DNA from: Zopfochytrium polystomum
Taxonomy: Eukaryota; Chytridiomycota; Chytridiomycetes; Chytridiales; Chytridiaceae
Length of the DNA stretch: 64,000 nucleotides
Assembly: GCA_025765615.1 (NCBI GenBank)
Contig: JAIVFJ010000128.1
Span: 1-64,000 of the forward strand
Direction: 5' to 3'
This document shows positions 63,211 to 64,000 of this stretch, one piece after another (the stretch's first letter is position 1; every line of letters begins with the position of its first letter). The notes under the pieces were generated by a model that saw only the letters and a program-made list of their open reading frames with translations, searched no databases and had not been told where the DNA came from. Made by a program: the position numbers and the translations under genes.

Positions 63211-64000
63211 GGCTGTTCACATCGCAAAGGGTTGTCCTGACACGCCCTTCCCCTGCGCACGTGTCAGTGTCCAGGTGCAGTTTCTCTGCTGGAAGGTGAC
63301 GGGTGTTGTTCATGTTGGTGGTGGGGAAGATGATTGGCTGACTGAACGTTTCTCTGCTGAAAGGGCTTCTCGTCGGCGACGAAGTGCAAAATCGTGCCAG
63401 AAGTACTTCTGTAGAACGGCTTGTGGGCTCTACACAGCTTGGTACCAACTGGATTCACGGTTTATTTCCTCGCTGCTCCTTCCCCCAGTTCTCTTTTTTT
63501 TATCCTACATCACTCAACACGAATGTAAAGTGGCAAGGAGATGGATGGGGACCAATTTAGCAACGTTAAAACGTTACTTATCACCTTTGCCTTGCAGTTG
63601 AACATGAATGTAAAGGGAAGATTGCAAACCCGGACGCTCAACTCCTTCCGTCGGACCACATCATAGCATCGTCCAACGCCCAAACGCGCGAACGCTCGAA
63701 CGCCCGAACGCCCGAACACCCGAACGCCTGATCGCTCCGCCTCAAGAGTTGAGATGGGTGGTTTTCTCCCAGTAAGCCTTAACAATCGCCAGATTACCCT
63801 CGTTTATTGCAACCAGTTCTTTTGACCTTGTAACCGTTCCTTTTCGTCCCCCCCCCCCGGTGCGCGTGTGTGTGTTTGTGAGGGAAAGAAAGAGTTCCCC
63901 CCCCCAATGGTTTGTCCCCCACTTGCGTCGCAGGCAGAGCAGTCTCTCGCTCTCTCTTTGCGTTTGTCGTATGTTCTGCTTTTGCGTTCTGCCTGGCCCC
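63211..64000. other. Window end, no gene seen
   Basis: An 8-bp CGAACGCC-type repeat lies at 63690-63731, and C runs lie near 63850 and 63898. Frames on both strands are short and unsupported. Confidence 0.5.
63690..63731. repeat. CGAACGCC microsatellite
   Basis: About five units of CGAACGCC with single changes (CTCG, ACCC, CCTG). Confidence 0.85.

Noticed and set aside
62613..63260. 215-codon minus-strand frame over the tandem repeat
   Set aside because: The repeat period of 220 bp is not a multiple of three, so repeated units are read in different frames; this is not a repeat protein.

Overview
The window is eukaryotic and most likely from an early-diverging fungus of chytrid type. This is an inference. 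It rests on short GT-AG introns (44 to about 80 nt) in conserved housekeeping genes (PPWD1, NAA50), large NACHT-WD40 receptors of fungal style, chromodomain Ty3 elements, fungal-type LINEs and nuclear tRNAs. The window alternates between AT-richer blocks made of mobile elements and receptor genes, and GC-rich blocks that hold host genes, microsatellites and homopolymers.

Left part (1-15100): a nest of retroelements. The 3' half of a Ty3 chromovirus (element A, 1-3578) sits directly before the 3' part of a second Ty3-type element (element B, 3579-10651), apparently as a nested insertion. Element B is the most unusual object here. Between its RNase H and integrase it carries a complete exonuclease III/AP-endonuclease domain that keeps its catalytic residues, and it has a further unassigned segment of about 300 residues inside the integrase C-terminal region. 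Its LTR is about 1.45 kb and lies inside ORF2 of a minus-strand LINE (10652-13486) whose upstream region holds two tRNA-like folds and telomere-like repeats. A multi-exon gene of unknown function follows (13740-15102).

Middle part (15100-44950): GC-rich sequence with few defensible genes, tRNA-Leu(AAG), a LINE reverse transcriptase remnant, and a tandem duplication of about 6 kb. Each unit carries a TIR-NACHT-WD40 receptor on the minus strand. Copy 1 (24211-29019) gives a clean six-exon, 1508-residue model with nine near-identical WD repeats. Copy 2 (35853-40858) has eleven repeats and exactly two lesions. Between the copies lie a membrane-SH3 gene with small indels, tRNA-Ser(AGA), two inverted solo LTRs of element A, a piece of a copia LTR and repeat fragments. 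A solo LTR of element B (42699-44137) abuts copy 2 on one side and a broken unknown gene on the other.

Right part (44950-64000): mostly host genes. PPWD1 (ten exons, minus) and NAA50 (two exons, plus) are divergent and only 99 bp apart. Then come a secreted Thr/Gly-rich protein, an F-box gene with one extra base, a truncated copia element (LTR plus gag), a zinc-ribbon/OB-like gene, a LaeA-like methyltransferase gene and an intronless GNAT gene that looks bacterial. The end of the window is 220-bp tandem repeats and short microsatellites.

Single-base indels, often in homopolymers, break otherwise open frames in both mobile elements and host genes. Some may be base-calling errors rather than real mutations. 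Intron calls come from splice signals and reading-frame continuity, not from transcripts.
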